The notes: generated by a model not told the origin, from the sequence alone. 64,000 nt of DNA from Bradyrhizobium stylosanthis (GCF_001641335.1 NZ_LVEM01000002.1:659662-723661), one strand, 5' to 3'. Counted from the stretch's first letter, positions 35,239-45,334 are shown. Program-made: numbers and translations.

Positions 35239-36024
35239 ATGCTGGCGCTCGACCGGGTCAGCAAGACCTATCCCAATGGCGTTCAGGCGCTGGCGCGCGT
35301 CTCCGCCGAGATCAGGCAGGGCGAGATCATCGCCATCATCGGCGGCTCCGGCTGCGGCAAGTCGACATTGCTGCGCGCCATCGCCGGCCTCGATCGCGCG
35401 AGCGCGGGCACCGTGACGCTCGATAGCGAGGCGATCGCCTCGCCACATGCCAAGATCGGCATTATCTTCCAGGAGCCGCGGCTGCTGCCCTGGCTTAGTG
35501 TCGCCGACAATATCGGTTTTGGACTTGCCGATCTGCCGGCCGCCGAGCGGCGCGACAAGGTAGCGCGTTCGCTCGCCCGCGTCGGCCTTTCTGACAAGGC
35601 GCAGGCCTGGCCGCGCGAGCTCTCCGGCGGACAGGCGCAGCGCGTTGCGATCGCACGCGCGCTGGTGCCGCAGCCCGAAGTGCTGCTGCTCGACGAGCCG
35701 TTCTCAGCGCTGGATGCCTTCACCCGCCGCGACCTGCAGGATCATCTGCTCGATCTCTGGGCCGACACGCGTCCGACCTTGATCCTCGTCACGCATGACG
35801 TCGACGAAGCCGTGGTGCTGGCCGATCGCGTGCTGGTGATGCGGCCGCGGCCGGGCCGGCTGTTCGACCAGATCGAGATCAATCTGGGACGTCCGCGCGA
35901 CCGCAATTCGCCGCTGTTCGAGAATTTCAAGCGAAGTGTGCTGACGTCACTCGACCGTTCGCTCGACCGCAACGTCCCCGACCGTGACGCAACCCAGGGT
36001 CCCGGTCAGGCCATGTGGTGGTGA
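35239..36024 (+). CDS. Sulfonate/nitrate-type ABC ATPase
   Basis: A 261-residue ATPase of the SsuB/TauB/NrtD family: Walker A GGSGCGKST, Q-loop in GIIFQEPRLLPWLSV, signature ELSGGQAQRVAIARAL, Walker B VLLLDEPFSALD, and H-loop LVTHDVDEAVVLADRV. The ATG at 35239 follows GGGGAG by 9 bases; a TTG at 35212 would overlap the permease gene. It energises uptake with the permease at 34389. The OsmC gene follows after 52 bp and may be in the same transcript. Confidence 0.92.
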   Translation: MLALDRVSKTYPNGVQALARVSAEIRQGEIIAIIGGSGCGKSTLLRAIAGLDRASAGTVTLDSEAIASPHAKIGIIFQEPRLLPWLSVADNIGFGLADLPAAERRDKVARSLARVGLSDKAQAWPRELSGGQAQRVAIARALVPQPEVLLLDEPFSALDAFTRRDLQDHLLDLWADTRPTLILVTHDVDEAVVLADRVLVMRPRPGRLFDQIEINLGRPRDRNSPLFENFKRSVLTSLDRSLDRNVPDRDATQGPGQAMWW

Positions 36025-36076
36025 CAATTTCTCCCCGAGCCGGTACATCGGGGAGCAATTTTTCCGGGAGAGAACA

Positions 36077-36586
36077 ATGGACGCCGCCGAACTGCGCCAG
36101 ATGCAGGCCCCGATCAAGGAACGCTACAAGACCGATCCCAAGACCGCGATGATCACGCTGAAGGCCAAGGGTTCCACCGACAGCGAAGGCATCGCCTGCA
36201 AGGTCGAGACCGGCCGCGCCATCGCGATGGCGGGCCTCCATCCCGCCACCGGCGGCTCCGGCCTCGAGCTCTGCTCCGGCGACATGCTGCTCGAGGCGCT
36301 GGTCGCCTGCGCCGGCGTCACGCTGAAATCGGTCGCGACCGCAATCGAGGTGCCGCTCAAGACCGGCAACGTCTACGCCGAGGGCGACCTCGATTTCCGC
36401 GGCACGCTCGGCGTCGACAAGGAGACCCCGGTCGGCTTTGCCGAGATCCGCCTCCGCTTCGAGGTGGATACGCCCGCGCCACAGGACAAGCTCGATCTCC
36501 TGCTGAAACTCACCGAGCGTTATTGCGTGGTCTACCAGACCATCAAGAACGGCCCGAAGGTTTCGGTGTCGATGCAGCGGATGTGA
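36077..36586 (+). CDS. OsmC-family protein
   Basis: A 169-residue OsmC/Ohr-like protein. The ATG at 36077 (MDAAELRQMQAPIKERY) has GGGAGAG upstream. The family's core is visible: the strand CKVETGRAIAMAGLHPATGGSGLELCSGDMLLEALVACAGVTL, in which the two cysteines of the peroxidase centre normally lie (one in ELCSGD, one in VACAG), and the C-terminal LLLKLTERYCVVYQTI block. The Cys arrangement supports organic-hydroperoxide or sulfur-compound chemistry. Its position after the sulfonate-type transporter hints at a shared sulfur or oxidative role, an inference only. Confidence 0.88.
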   Translation: MDAAELRQMQAPIKERYKTDPKTAMITLKAKGSTDSEGIACKVETGRAIAMAGLHPATGGSGLELCSGDMLLEALVACAGVTLKSVATAIEVPLKTGNVYAEGDLDFRGTLGVDKETPVGFAEIRLRFEVDTPAPQDKLDLLLKLTERYCVVYQTIKNGPKVSVSMQRM

Positions 36587-36593
36587 CTCTGTG

Positions 36594-36751
36594 ACCCTCC
36601 CCTAGAGGGGGAGGGTCGATCGCGCGTAGCGCGAGCGGGGTGGGGTGATCTCTCCGCTCGGGCGCCGTTTCCGTCGAGAGACTGTCACCCCACCCCGCCT
36701 CATATCTCGCTGCGCTCCATATGAGCCGACCCTCCCCCTCCAGGGGAGGGT
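36594..36751. repeat. Long inverted repeat (hairpin) 'ACCCTCCCC...GGGGAGGGT'
   Basis: Two small hairpins, ACCCTCCCCTAGAGGGGGAG and ACCCTCCCCCTCCAGGGGAG, mark the ends of a 158-bp element whose inner arms also pair (GGGGTGGGGTGA with TCACCCCACCCC) around TCTCCGCTC. It occupies the entire gap between the OsmC and membrane-protein genes, which read the same way. Confidence 0.8.
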
Positions 36752-36763
36752 AAGAAGCCAAAA

Positions 36764-37573
36764 ATGTCCCTCGACCTTCACTTCATCCTCTTCCTGCTCC
36801 TGCGCATGGCGATCGCGGCGGCGTTCGTGGTGTCGGCGTCGGTCATCACCGAACGCGCGGGGCCGGTGATCGGCGCATTGGTCGCGACCCTGCCGGTGTC
36901 GGCCGGTCCCTCCTACGTCTTCCTCGCCATCGACCATGACGCGTCCTTCATCGCGCAGGGCGCATTGGCGAGCCTGCCGGTGAATGCGGCGACGATCGTC
37001 ATGGGCCTCGTCTATGTCGTGCTGGCGCAGCGGCAGAGCTTCGCCGTCAGTGTCGCCAGCGCGGTCGGGGTCTGGATCGTGCTGGCCTCGATCATCCGAT
37101 TGTTCGACTGGACCCTTGCCGCCGGGCTCGCCGTCAACGCGGTCGCCTTCGGCATCTGCATCCCGCTGCTGGCCAAGTATCGTCATGTGAAAATGCCGCT
37201 GGTGACGCGCCGCTGGTATGACATTCCGTTCCGCGCGGCGCTGGTGGCAACGCTGGTTGCGATCGTCGTGTCGACCTCGGGCTGGGTCGGTCCGCGTGTC
37301 TCCGGCTTGATCGCGCTCTACCCGATCGTGTTCACCAGCATGATGATCATCCTGCACCCGCGCATCGGCGGTCCGCCGACCGCCGCCGTGCTCGCCAATT
37401 CCGCCTGGGGCCTGCTCGGATTCGGCATGGCCATCGCCGTGATGCACGTCGCCGTTGTGCAGTTCGGCTCGGCCGCCGGTTTGACGCTTGCGCTCTGCAC
37501 CTGCGTCACCTGGAATCTGACGCTGTGGTGGCGCGGCCGGCGTGCGATGCATCGGGTACGAAAAGAGCCGTGA
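36764..37573 (+). CDS. Polytopic membrane protein of unknown function
   Basis: A 269-residue hydrophobic protein with about eight transmembrane helices, starting MSLDLHFILFLLLRMAIAAAFVVSASVITERAGPVIGALVATLPVS. The repeat of small-residue-rich helices and the internal GPRVSGLIALYPIVFTSMMIILHPRIGGPPTAAVLANSA block, with an ERAGPVIGAL / GWVGPRVSGL resemblance between the halves, suggests an internally duplicated fold. I do not recognise a named family. It lies downstream of the transporter-OsmC group, separated by a hairpin repeat, and ends the run of rightward genes. Confidence 0.75.
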   Translation: MSLDLHFILFLLLRMAIAAAFVVSASVITERAGPVIGALVATLPVSAGPSYVFLAIDHDASFIAQGALASLPVNAATIVMGLVYVVLAQRQSFAVSVASAVGVWIVLASIIRLFDWTLAAGLAVNAVAFGICIPLLAKYRHVKMPLVTRRWYDIPFRAALVATLVAIVVSTSGWVGPRVSGLIALYPIVFTSMMIILHPRIGGPPTAAVLANSAWGLLGFGMAIAVMHVAVVQFGSAAGLTLALCTCVTWNLTLWWRGRRAMHRVRKEP

Positions 37574-37977
37574 GACTACGGTCGCGCGCGACATGGCGTC
37601 GCGAGAATCCATTATGCCAGCTCAATCCATGCCGATGGATTCACGCGGTCTCTGCGCAAGCCGTTGAATGAGAAGTATCATTTCAAAAATTGCTATTTTT
37701 TCCCGGTTTTTGCGCTGTTGTTGATCGTCCGGACGGGGTGATCCACCGGCCGCCGGATTCCGACATTTCTATTAGAACTTTGTTCGAGCTTTTCACGTAC
37801 GAATCGGATCGCACACCCGCTTCTGATTCCGTCCGCGCAAATCGGCGCGGCTCATTTTCAAGTGAACGGCCCGCGGAAGCCGCTGATTGAGTATGGCGAC
37901 GCTGCCGCTCAGTTCCTTTCCCCTGTTCCGACGGGTGCGTTCCCCCATCGGCGGCATTTCGAGATGGAGATTGTTTG
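37574..37977. other. 404-bp intergenic region upstream of chemoreceptor
   Basis: It is less GC-rich than the surroundings, with TTTCAAAAATTGCTATTTTTTCCCGGTTTTT around 37681 and no repeat of the common families. No credible ORF or RNA. The AT-rich stretch and the sequence 37770-37800 (ATTAGAAC, TTTGTTCGAGCTTTT) could hold the promoter of the chemoreceptor gene. GGAG lies eight bases before its ATG. Confidence 0.5.
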
Positions 37978-39654
37978 ATGTTCGGTCGCAAGTCCCATGG
38001 TAATGCGGAAGCGCAGCTCGCCGCCATCGGCCGTTCGCAGGCGATGATCGAATTCAAACTCGATGGGACGATCATCACGGCCAACAAGAATTTTCTTGAT
38101 GCCCTCGGCTATCGGCTCGACGAAATCCAGGGCAAGCATCACTCCATGTTCATGCCGGCCGACCAGCGCGACAACGCCGAGTACAAGGCGTTCTGGGCCG
38201 CGCTGAACCGAGGCGAGTATCAGGCGCGCGAGTTCAAGCGGATTGCGAAGGGCGGCCGCGAGGTCTGGATCGAAGCATCCTACAATCCGGTGCTCGACGG
38301 CGAGGGCAAGGCGGTGATGGTCGCCAAAATTGCGACCGACATCACCGAGAAGAAGATCCGAAGCATGACGGACGCCTCGAAGATCGCCGCCAGCAGCCGC
38401 GCCCAGGCCGTGATCGAGTTCAAGCTCGACGGCACGGTCGTCGCCGCCAACGAGAATTTCTGCAGGGCGCTGGGCTATTCGCTCGCCGAGATCGAGGGCA
38501 GGCATCACAGTCTGTTCGTGGAGCAGGCCGAGCGCGACAGCGCGGCCTATCGCGAGTTCTGGGCCAGGCTCAACCGCGGCGAATACCAGGCCGGCGAGTT
38601 CAAGCGTCTTGGCAAGGGCGGCCGCGAGGTCTGGATCCTCGCCTCCTACAATCCGCTGCTCGACGAGAACGGCAAGCCGTTCGGCGTCGTCAAATACGCA
38701 ACCGACGTGACCGCCGAAAAGCTGAAGAACGCCAATCTCTCCGGTCAGATCTCGGCGATCGACAAGGCGCAGGCCGTGATCGAGTTCAACATGGACGGCA
38801 CGATCATCACCGCCAATCCGAACTTCCTTGCGACGCTCGGCTATTCGCTCGCCGAGATCCAGGGCAAGCATCACAGCATGTTCGTCGAGCCCGGCGAGCG
38901 CGACGGCGCGGCCTATCGCGAGTTCTGGGCTGCGCTCGGCCGCGGCCAGTACCAGGCGGCCGAATACAAGCGCATCGGCAAGGGCGGCAGGGAGGTCTAT
39001 ATCCAGGCCTCCTACAACCCGATCCTCGATCTCAACGGCAAGCCGTTCAAGGTGGTGAAATACGCCACCGACACCACGCGCCAGGTGCTGGTCCGCATGG
39101 GCAACGAGCGCGTTCGCGGCATGATGGAATCGGTCGCGGCCGGCTCCGAGGAACTCAACGCCTCGGTGCGGGAGATTTCCGAGGCGATGACCAAATCGCG
39201 CGAGACCGCGATGGGCGCGGTCGAGCAGGTCGCCTCCGCCGACGCGCAGGCCCAGCGCCTCACCGAGGCCGCGCAGGCGATGACCGGCATCGTCGAGATG
39301 ATCAACAGCATCACCGGGCAGATCAACCTGCTCGCGCTCAATGCCACGATCGAATCCGCCCGCGCCGGCGAGGCCGGCCGCGGCTTCGCGGTGGTCGCCT
39401 CCGAGGTGAAAAGCCTCGCCAACCAGGCCAAGCAGGCGACCGACAAGATCGGCCAGGAGATCGGCAGCCTCAACGGCATCTCCGCCGACGTCGTCAACGC
39501 GCTCGGCTCGATCAAGCAGGCGATCAGCAATGTCAGCGAATACGTGACGTCGACGGCGGCCGCCGTCGAGGAGCAGAGCACGGTCACCAACGAGATGTCG
39601 ACCAGCATGCAGCGCGCCGCCGCGGAAGCCGCGGCGATCGCGGCGCGGGCGTAA
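37978..39654 (+). CDS. Cytosolic chemoreceptor with three tandem PAS domains (BdlA-like)
   Basis: A 558-residue methyl-accepting chemotaxis protein without signal peptide or transmembrane helix. Three PAS domains begin near residues 21, 143 and 265 with an exact 122-residue period; each has QA-IEF-DGT, GYxLxEIxGxHHSxF, YxxFWAxLxRGxYQAxEFKR and GGREVxIxASYNPxLD. A signalling domain follows, with the hairpin tip [29 protein letters not shown]. The PAS type is that of BdlA, a biofilm-dispersion receptor with two such domains. Tandem PAS domains probably sense redox or a bound cofactor. Start ATG 37978 has GGAG upstream. Confidence 0.92.
   Translation: MFGRKSHGNAEAQLAAIGRSQAMIEFKLDGTIITANKNFLDALGYRLDEIQGKHHSMFMPADQRDNAEYKAFWAALNRGEYQAREFKRIAKGGREVWIEASYNPVLDGEGKAVMVAKIATDITEKKIRSMTDASKIAASSRAQAVIEFKLDGTVVAANENFCRALGYSLAEIEGRHHSLFVEQAERDSAAYREFWARLNRGEYQAGEFKRLGKGGREVWILASYNPLLDENGKPFGVVKYATDVTAEKLKNANLSGQISAIDKAQAVIEFNMDGTIITANPNFLATLGYSLAEIQGKHHSMFVEPGERDGAAYREFWAALGRGQYQAAEYKRIGKGGREVYIQASYNPILDLNGKPFKVVKYATDTTRQVLVRMGNERVRGMMESVAAGSEELNASVREISEAMTKSRETAMGAVEQVASADAQAQRLTEAAQAMTGIVEMINSITGQINLLALNATIESARAGEAGRGFAVVASEVKSLANQAKQATDKIGQEIGSLNGISADVVNALGSIKQAISNVSEYVTSTAAAVEEQSTVTNEMSTSMQRAAAEAAAIAARA
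38038..39135 (+). repeat. Three tandem 366-bp coding repeats (PAS units)
   Basis: Units 38038-38403, 38404-38769 and 38770-39135 each encode one PAS domain with its linker. They keep exactly 366 bp and the same residue pattern, so they arose by unequal recombination. Units 2 and 3 look more similar to each other in the HHS-F and FW regions than to unit 1. Confidence 0.8.
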
Positions 39655-39671
39655 GCCAAGCACGCGGGAAA

Positions 39672-39770
39672 CGTAGGGTGGGCAAAGGCGCGTTCTTCGC
39701 GCGCCGTGCCCACGTCTTTCCCTCGATCAACGCGCAAGACGTGGGCACGCTACGCTTTGCCCACCCTACG
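39672..39770. repeat. Inverted repeat, 'CGTAGGGTGGGCAAAG...CTTTGCCCACCCTACG', copy 3
   Basis: The arms CGTAGGGTGGGCAAAG and CTTTGCCCACCCTACG are perfect complements; inside, GTGCCCACGTCTT and AAGACGTGGGCAC also pair, so nearly the whole 99 bp can fold. It is placed between convergent genes (chemoreceptor and HEAT-like protein). Relatives: 14252-14339 and 26383-26435. Confidence 0.85.
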
Positions 39771-39829
39771 GTACCATTCACTGCTTCGGCAGCTTGTTCC
39801 TCAGCCCACAGCCGGCATTCGGGCCCGCA

Positions 39830-40936
39830 TCATGGCTTGTCAGCCAGAGCATCCACCGATGGCGGGTGGCGAAGCAGGTAGTCGGCCCGCGAGCGGACGG
39901 CCGCGCTCCTGTCATTCATCAGCTGTGCAACGAAACTTTCCCGGTCCGGCAATTGACATTGTTTAGCGATCAAGGCGTCGGCGGCGATCTTCCGCACGAT
40001 CGCTGATCTGTCGCGCGCGGCCTCCTTGACGAGGTCTGCAGCTTTGTGAACTCGCGCGATCAATCTTGTTTCGAGCTTGGGAACTTGTCGTCGCTGGAAG
40101 TAGACCTTGTCGATCCACGTCCATTCGAAGCCGACGACCCAGTCGGCTCGGCCGGAGATCAGACATCGGTACGCAAGAGCGCGTACTGATGGTTCTCGGG
40201 CTTGCCGTGCCAGTTCGATCAAATGCCCATCGATAGCGGCAAATCGCATCGCGTGGCGCAAGCAGGCAGCCAGCGGTCCTGTGGTTCCGGTCCGTAGCTG
40301 CGCAGCCAGTGCCTCCAGTACATCCTTCCGCGCAAATACCTGGTCGAGGGTGTCCTGTTCGTGCGTCCAGCGGTTCCACGCGATCCGGCGGCCAAGAAGA
40401 TACGGCGCCGCGGCCGCGGCTACATGGGCATCGACGAGAGGCAATTCGCGTTCGGCGCAAAGCTGTGCGGCCTCTCGAACCTGAGGAACCCAATCGTTGA
40501 GCCGCAACGCCAGCGCGGCAAGAAAAAATGGCGAGGTGGGAGCAGCGTTGACGCGATGGAGCGCTGCCGCCCGAAGATATCCGCTGGGGTGAAACAGAAA
40601 AAGCCAAGCGAGATTCGCATTCGCGGCAAGTCGTTCGTGGTCGGATGGAGCGGGAGGAGAAACAGGTTTTGGCCAGACCCGCTCTTTGATCCGAAGGAGA
40701 AAGAGGCGTGCCCAATGTGCGCGGAGAACTTCGCGCGGCCTTCTGTCGAACTGCCACCAGCCGAGACCCGCACCGGCCGCAATCTCCCGGCTGGCCCGAA
40801 CGACAAGATGGGCCGGTAGAGCAGCGAGTTCGCTCAGGATGTCGTCCAACTCCTGGTTGGTCGCCGTCCGTCTCGCCAGAGAAGCAAGCTTGGCCGAAAG
40901 TGATGGCAACAACACAGGCAGTGAGTACGATGACAT
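39830..40936 (-). CDS. HEAT-repeat-like protein of unknown function
   Basis: A 368-residue, almost entirely helical protein, starting MSSYSLPVLLPSLSAKLASL. Short Ala/Leu/Arg-rich helix pairs recur (for example LRAAALHRVNAAPTSPFFLAALALRLNDWVPQVREAAQLCAE, PSVRALAYRCLISGRADWVVGF, DRSAIVRKIAADALIAKQ, DRSAAVRSRADYLLRHPP), with the xVRxxA signature of HEAT/PBS-lyase scaffolds. The spacing from the upstream SD-like GAGGG to the ATG is too short, so a different start is possible. It lies 54 bp after mutS on the same strand. The codon use looks a little less biased than in neighbours. Function unknown. Confidence 0.75.
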   Translation of the reverse strand: MSSYSLPVLLPSLSAKLASLARRTATNQELDDILSELAALPAHLVVRASREIAAGAGLGWWQFDRRPREVLRAHWARLFLLRIKERVWPKPVSPPAPSDHERLAANANLAWLFLFHPSGYLRAAALHRVNAAPTSPFFLAALALRLNDWVPQVREAAQLCAERELPLVDAHVAAAAAPYLLGRRIAWNRWTHEQDTLDQVFARKDVLEALAAQLRTGTTGPLAACLRHAMRFAAIDGHLIELARQAREPSVRALAYRCLISGRADWVVGFEWTWIDKVYFQRRQVPKLETRLIARVHKAADLVKEAARDRSAIVRKIAADALIAKQCQLPDRESFVAQLMNDRSAAVRSRADYLLRHPPSVDALADKP

Positions 40937-40990
40937 GCCCTCAGCATGGCAGCATTCTCTGGTTGTTGAAAGGGCCGGCGGCCCGTCTCG

Positions 40991-43729
40991 TCACTGCTTC
41001 GGCAGCTTGGCCTTCAACGCATAGAGCGCATCGAGTGCATCGCGCGGGGACATCTCGTCGGGGTGCAGTGCCTTCACGGCTTCCATCAGCAGCTCGGCCT
41101 CGCTCGGCGGCGCCGCTTCCGCGGCAGCGCGGGAGGGGACCGCGAACAGCGGCAGATCGTCCACCAGGGCTCGCGCGGTCTGGCCGCGGTCCTGCGCTTC
41201 CAGCTTGGAGAGCACGGATTTCGCGCGCGTGATCACCGCGGGCGGCAGGCCGGCGAGCTTCGCCACCTGGATGCCGTAGGAGCGGTCGGCCGAGCCCGGC
41301 AGCACCTCGTGCAGGAACACGACATTGCCCTGCCATTCCTTCACGCGCACCGTGGCGTTGAACAGGCGCGGCAGTTTGGCCGAGAGCGCGGTCAGTTCGT
41401 GATAATGCGTTGCGAACAGGGTGCGGCAGCGGTTGCTCTCGTGCAGATGCTCGATCGCGGCCCAGGCGATCGAGAGGCCGTCGAAGGTCGCGGTGCCGCG
41501 GCCGATCTCGTCCAGGATCACCAGCGCGCGCTCGCCGGCCTGGTTGAGGATCGCAGCGGTCTCGACCATCTCCACCATGAAGGTGGAGCGGCCGCGGGCG
41601 AGATCGTCGGCGGCGCCGACGCGAGAGAACAGGCGGTCGATGATGCCGATCCGCGCGCGCGTGGCCGGCACGAAGCTGCCGATTTGAGCCAGCAGCGCAA
41701 TGAGCGCGTTCTGGCGCAGGAAGGTCGACTTACCCGCCATGTTCGGACCGGTGAGCAGCCAGAGCTGGCCGGATTTTTGCGCCGGGCCTGGCGACAGATC
41801 GCAGGCATTGGCGATGAACGGCTCGCCATTGCGCTTCAGCGCCTGCTCGACCACGGGATGGCGGCCCGCTTCGATCGCGAAGGCGAGGGAGCCATCGACC
41901 TCGGGCCGCACATAGTTCTCGTCGACGGCGAGCCTTGCCAGCGACGTGGCGACATCGAGCAGCGCAAAGCCTTGCGCCGCGGCGCGCAGATCGTCGCTGA
42001 TCTCGAGCGCCTTGGCGCAGAGCTTCTCGAAGATCTCGAGCTCAAGGCCGAGCGCACGGTCGCCGGCATTGGCGATCTTGGCCTCGATCTCGCCGAGTTC
42101 GGAGGTGGTGAAGCGCACCTGGCCGGCCAGTGTCTGGCGGTGGATGAAGGTCGCGTTCAGCGGCGCCGACATCAGCTTGTCGCCGTGCTGCGCGGTGACC
42201 TCCACGAAATAGCCGAGCACGTTGTTGTGCCGGATCTTGAGACCCTTGACGCCGGTGTCGTCGGCGTAGCGCGCCTGCATCGAGGCGACCACCAGTCGCG
42301 AGGCGTCGCGCAGGTTTCGTGTTTCGTCCAGCGCAGGCTCGTAACCCTGGCGTACGAAGCCGCCGTCGCGCTTGATCAGCGGCAATTGCTCGTCGAGCGC
42401 ACCGGCAAATTCGGCTGCAAGCTCGCGCGACGGACGCCGCAGCGCCGCCATCACCGCCGCGATCTCCTGCGCCGGCTGGTCGATCTCGCCAAGCCGCGCC
42501 AGCACCTGGTCGGCGGCCATGATGCCGTCGCGCAGACCCGCGAGGTCGCGCGGTCCGCCGCGGCCGACCGAGAGACGGGCCAGCGCGCGCGACATGTCGG
42601 GCGCGCCGCGCAGGATGCTGCGGACATCTTCGCGCGTCGCGGAATCCGCAACGAAGGTGCTGACCGCGTCGAGCCGCCGCGCGATAGCCGGCGCATCGGT
42701 CAGCGGCGCGGCGAGGCGCTGCGCGAGCAGACGCGAGCCCGCCGAGGTCACGGTGCAGTCGATGGCGTCGAGCAGCGAGCCGCGGCGCTCGCCGGCGAGC
42801 GTTCGCGTCAGCTCGAGATTGGCGCGCGTCGCCGGGTCGATCGCCATGGTCGCGCCGGAAGCTTCGCGCGCGGGCGGCGACAGCGGCGGATGCTTGCCGA
42901 CCTGGGTGCGGTCGACATAGGTGACGGCGGCAGCCGCGGCGGTGGCCTCTAGCCGCGTGAGCTGAGCCAGACCGTCCATGGTCGCAACGGCAAAATAGTC
43001 GCAGAGGCGCTTCTCGGCGGTGGCGCCGTCGAAGACGTCGCGGGTCAGCGGCGTCACCGCCGGCAGCTCGCGCAGGGTCTGGCCGAGCTCGTTATCGCCA
43101 AAGAGCGCGTCGGTGACGATCGCCTCGTTCGGATTGATGCGCGCCAGCGTCGCGGCGAGCTCGCCGCCGGAGCATTCGGTCACCATGAATTCGGCGGTCG
43201 AAATGTCGATCCAGGCAAGGCCGAAGCGGTCGCCGCCCGCAGAGGAGCGGGCGCGCGCGATCGCCAGCAGATAATTGTTGGCACGCGCATCGAGCAGCGT
43301 GTCCTCGGTCAGCGTGCCCGGCGTGACGAGCCGCACCACGCCGCGGCGCACCACGCTCTTGTTGCCGCGCGCTTTCGCAGCCGCAGGATCCTCGGTCTGT
43401 TCGCAGACCGCGACCCGGTGGCCGGCAGAGATCAGGCGGTGCAGATAATCCTCGGAGCGTTCGACCGGCACGCCGCACATCGGGATGTCGGCGCCCTGAT
43501 GCTTGCCGCGCTTGGTCAGGACGATGCCGAGCGTCCTGGAGGCGATCTCGGCGTCCTCGAAGAACAGCTCGTAGAAGTCGCCCATCCGGTAGAACAGCAG
43601 CAGGCCCTGATGTGCCGCCTTGATCTCGAGGTACTGTTCCATCATCGGCGTGACGCGCGCGGCGGCTTCCGGCTGCGGCGCGGGCGTTTCGTCGGGGGGC
43701 GGGACGGGTATCGGCTGTTGCATCGTCAT
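40991..43729 (-). CDS. mutS: DNA mismatch repair protein MutS
   Basis: A 912-residue mismatch-recognition ATPase. The mismatch-probing GDFYELF motif (FxE-type) follows [10 protein letters not shown] near residue 45-55. The core and lever domains are present, and the ATPase domain has Walker [11 protein letters not shown], Walker [17 protein letters not shown] and the HYHELT switch. The C-terminal dimer/tetramer segment ends ALKAKLPKQ. It starts mismatch repair with MutL. The ATG at 43729 ([14 protein letters not shown]) is used; another ATG six bases on is possible. The proline-rich N-terminal tail is common in rhizobial MutS. Confidence 0.97.
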   Translation of the reverse strand: MTMQQPIPVPPPDETPAPQPEAAARVTPMMEQYLEIKAAHQGLLLFYRMGDFYELFFEDAEIASRTLGIVLTKRGKHQGADIPMCGVPVERSEDYLHRLISAGHRVAVCEQTEDPAAAKARGNKSVVRRGVVRLVTPGTLTEDTLLDARANNYLLAIARARSSAGGDRFGLAWIDISTAEFMVTECSGGELAATLARINPNEAIVTDALFGDNELGQTLRELPAVTPLTRDVFDGATAEKRLCDYFAVATMDGLAQLTRLEATAAAAAVTYVDRTQVGKHPPLSPPAREASGATMAIDPATRANLELTRTLAGERRGSLLDAIDCTVTSAGSRLLAQRLAAPLTDAPAIARRLDAVSTFVADSATREDVRSILRGAPDMSRALARLSVGRGGPRDLAGLRDGIMAADQVLARLGEIDQPAQEIAAVMAALRRPSRELAAEFAGALDEQLPLIKRDGGFVRQGYEPALDETRNLRDASRLVVASMQARYADDTGVKGLKIRHNNVLGYFVEVTAQHGDKLMSAPLNATFIHRQTLAGQVRFTTSELGEIEAKIANAGDRALGLELEIFEKLCAKALEISDDLRAAAQGFALLDVATSLARLAVDENYVRPEVDGSLAFAIEAGRHPVVEQALKRNGEPFIANACDLSPGPAQKSGQLWLLTGPNMAGKSTFLRQNALIALLAQIGSFVPATRARIGIIDRLFSRVGAADDLARGRSTFMVEMVETAAILNQAGERALVILDEIGRGTATFDGLSIAWAAIEHLHESNRCRTLFATHYHELTALSAKLPRLFNATVRVKEWQGNVVFLHEVLPGSADRSYGIQVAKLAGLPPAVITRAKSVLSKLEAQDRGQTARALVDDLPLFAVPSRAAAEAAPPSEAELLMEAVKALHPDEMSPRDALDALYALKAKLPKQ

Positions 43730-43945
43730 GAGCGGCGCAACCTACAAAATTTCGCCTCCTGCTCCTATCGGTTTGGCCGGGCAGGAGAGGTTTTCCACGT
43801 TGTCCGCACCGCGGCATGCGCTGCGGACGGCAGGCCCCTGCAAATCGCACGCGAAACCGTCAATTGACCTGCCGCGGGCGCCCTCCTAAAACTCCGCGGA
43901 CATTGAAGAATTCTGGCCGGATCGCGGCATTCAGGGAGAACAGCG

Positions 43946-45154
43946 ATGCGTGACGTCTTTATCTGCGATGCCGTGCGGACCCCGATCGGCCGTTTCGGCG
44001 GCTCGCTCGCCAAGGTGCGCGCCGACGATCTGGCCGCCGCGCCGATCAAGGCGCTGATGGCAAAACACCCCAATCTCGACTGGGCGCAGGTGGACGAAGT
44101 GTTCTTCGGATGCGCCAACCAGGCCGGCGAAGACAACCGCAACGTCGCGCGCATGGCGCTGCTGCTGGCGGGCCTTCCTGACTCGGTTCCCGGCCAGACC
44201 CTGAACCGGCTCTGTGCCTCCGGCCTCGATGCGGTCGGCGCGGCCGGCCGGGCCATCCGCTCCGGCGAGATCGAGCTGGCCATTGCCGGTGGCGTCGAAT
44301 CCATGACCCGCGCGCCCTTCGTGATGGGCAAGGCGCAGGAAGCCTTCTCGCGTTCCGCGGAGATTTTCGACACCACTATCGGCTGGCGCTTCATCAATCC
44401 GCTGCTCAAGGCGCAGTACGGCGTCGATGCGATGCCAGAGACCGGCGAGAACGTCGCCGAGGAATTCCAGGTCTCGCGCGCCGACCAGGACGCCTTCGCC
44501 ATCCGCTCGCAGCAGCGCGCGGGTAAGGCGATTGCTGCCGGCTATTTCGCCGAGGAGATCACCCCGATCACCATTCCCGGCGGCAAGGCCGGTCCGATCA
44601 CCATCGACAAGGACGAGCATCCGCGCCCCGAGACCACGCTGGAAGGCCTCGCCAAGTTGAAGCCGATCGTGCGCAATCCCGGCACCGTCACCGCCGGCAA
44701 CGCCTCCGGCGTCAATGATGGCGCTGCCGCGATGATCCTCGCGTCCGAAACCGCGGTGAAGAAGTTCGGCCTCACGCCCCGCGCGCGCATCCTCGGCCTC
44801 GCCTCGGCCGGCGTGCCGCCGCGCATCATGGGCATCGGTCCGGTGCCGGCGACCCGCAAGCTGATGGAGCGTCTCGGCAAGAAGATCAGCGATTTCGACC
44901 TGATCGAGCTGAACGAAGCCTTCGCTTCGCAGGGCATCGCCTGCATGCGTCAGCTCGGCGTCGCCGACGACGCCGACTACGTCAATCCGCATGGCGGCGC
45001 CATCGCGCTCGGCCATCCCCTCGGCATGAGCGGCGCGCGCCTCGCGCTCACCGCGGTCCACGGCATGGAGAAGCGCGGCGGCAAGCTCGCGCTCGCCACC
45101 ATGTGCGTCGGCGTCGGCCAGGGTGTCGCGGTTGCGATCGAGAAGCTGAACTAA
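43946..45154 (+). CDS. pcaF: 3-oxoadipyl-CoA thiolase
   Basis: A 402-residue thiolase-family enzyme that cleaves 3-oxoadipyl-CoA to succinyl-CoA and acetyl-CoA at the end of the beta-ketoadipate pathway. Catalytic cysteine in LNRLCASGLDAV, base His in GGAIALGHPLGMSGA and second Cys in ATMCVGVGQG. The opening MRDVFICDAVRTPIGRFGGSLAKVRADDLAA is the PcaF/PaaJ form. GGAGAAC precedes the ATG at 43946. PaaJ is the alternative, but the neighbouring pcaHG genes favour PcaF. A 180-bp repeat region separates it from the next gene. Confidence 0.93.
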   Translation: MRDVFICDAVRTPIGRFGGSLAKVRADDLAAAPIKALMAKHPNLDWAQVDEVFFGCANQAGEDNRNVARMALLLAGLPDSVPGQTLNRLCASGLDAVGAAGRAIRSGEIELAIAGGVESMTRAPFVMGKAQEAFSRSAEIFDTTIGWRFINPLLKAQYGVDAMPETGENVAEEFQVSRADQDAFAIRSQQRAGKAIAAGYFAEEITPITIPGGKAGPITIDKDEHPRPETTLEGLAKLKPIVRNPGTVTAGNASGVNDGAAAMILASETAVKKFGLTPRARILGLASAGVPPRIMGIGPVPATRKLMERLGKKISDFDLIELNEAFASQGIACMRQLGVADDADYVNPHGGAIALGHPLGMSGARLALTAVHGMEKRGGKLALATMCVGVGQGVAVAIEKLN

Positions 45155-45169
45155 GACTCTCTCCTCTCC

Positions 45170-45303
45170 CTCTCCCCGTTCTTACGGGGAGAGGGGTGGG
45201 GTGAGGGGCCTCTCTCCGCAGGTGAGATGGCCGTGGGACCTGTGCCCCCTCACCCGGAATTTGCTGTCGCAAATTCCGACCTCTCCCCGCAAGCGGGGCG
45301 AGG
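45170..45303. repeat. Cluster of three small hairpins between pcaF and the dioxygenase gene
   Basis: Hairpins are CTCTCCCCGT-TCTT-ACGGGGAGAG (45170-45193), GGAATTTGC-TGTC-GCAAATTCC (about 45255-45277) and CCTCTCCCCGC-AA-GCGGGGCGAGG (45280-45303). They form a typical BIME-like cluster between two genes read in the same direction and might end or protect the pcaF transcript. Confidence 0.8.
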
Positions 45304-45334
45304 TGAAGAGCCCGCGGACGGCTGGGAGACGAGC

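Noticed and set aside
41063..42952. 629-residue open frame opposite mutS
   Set aside because: Antisense of the conserved MutS coding sequence with no recognisable motif.
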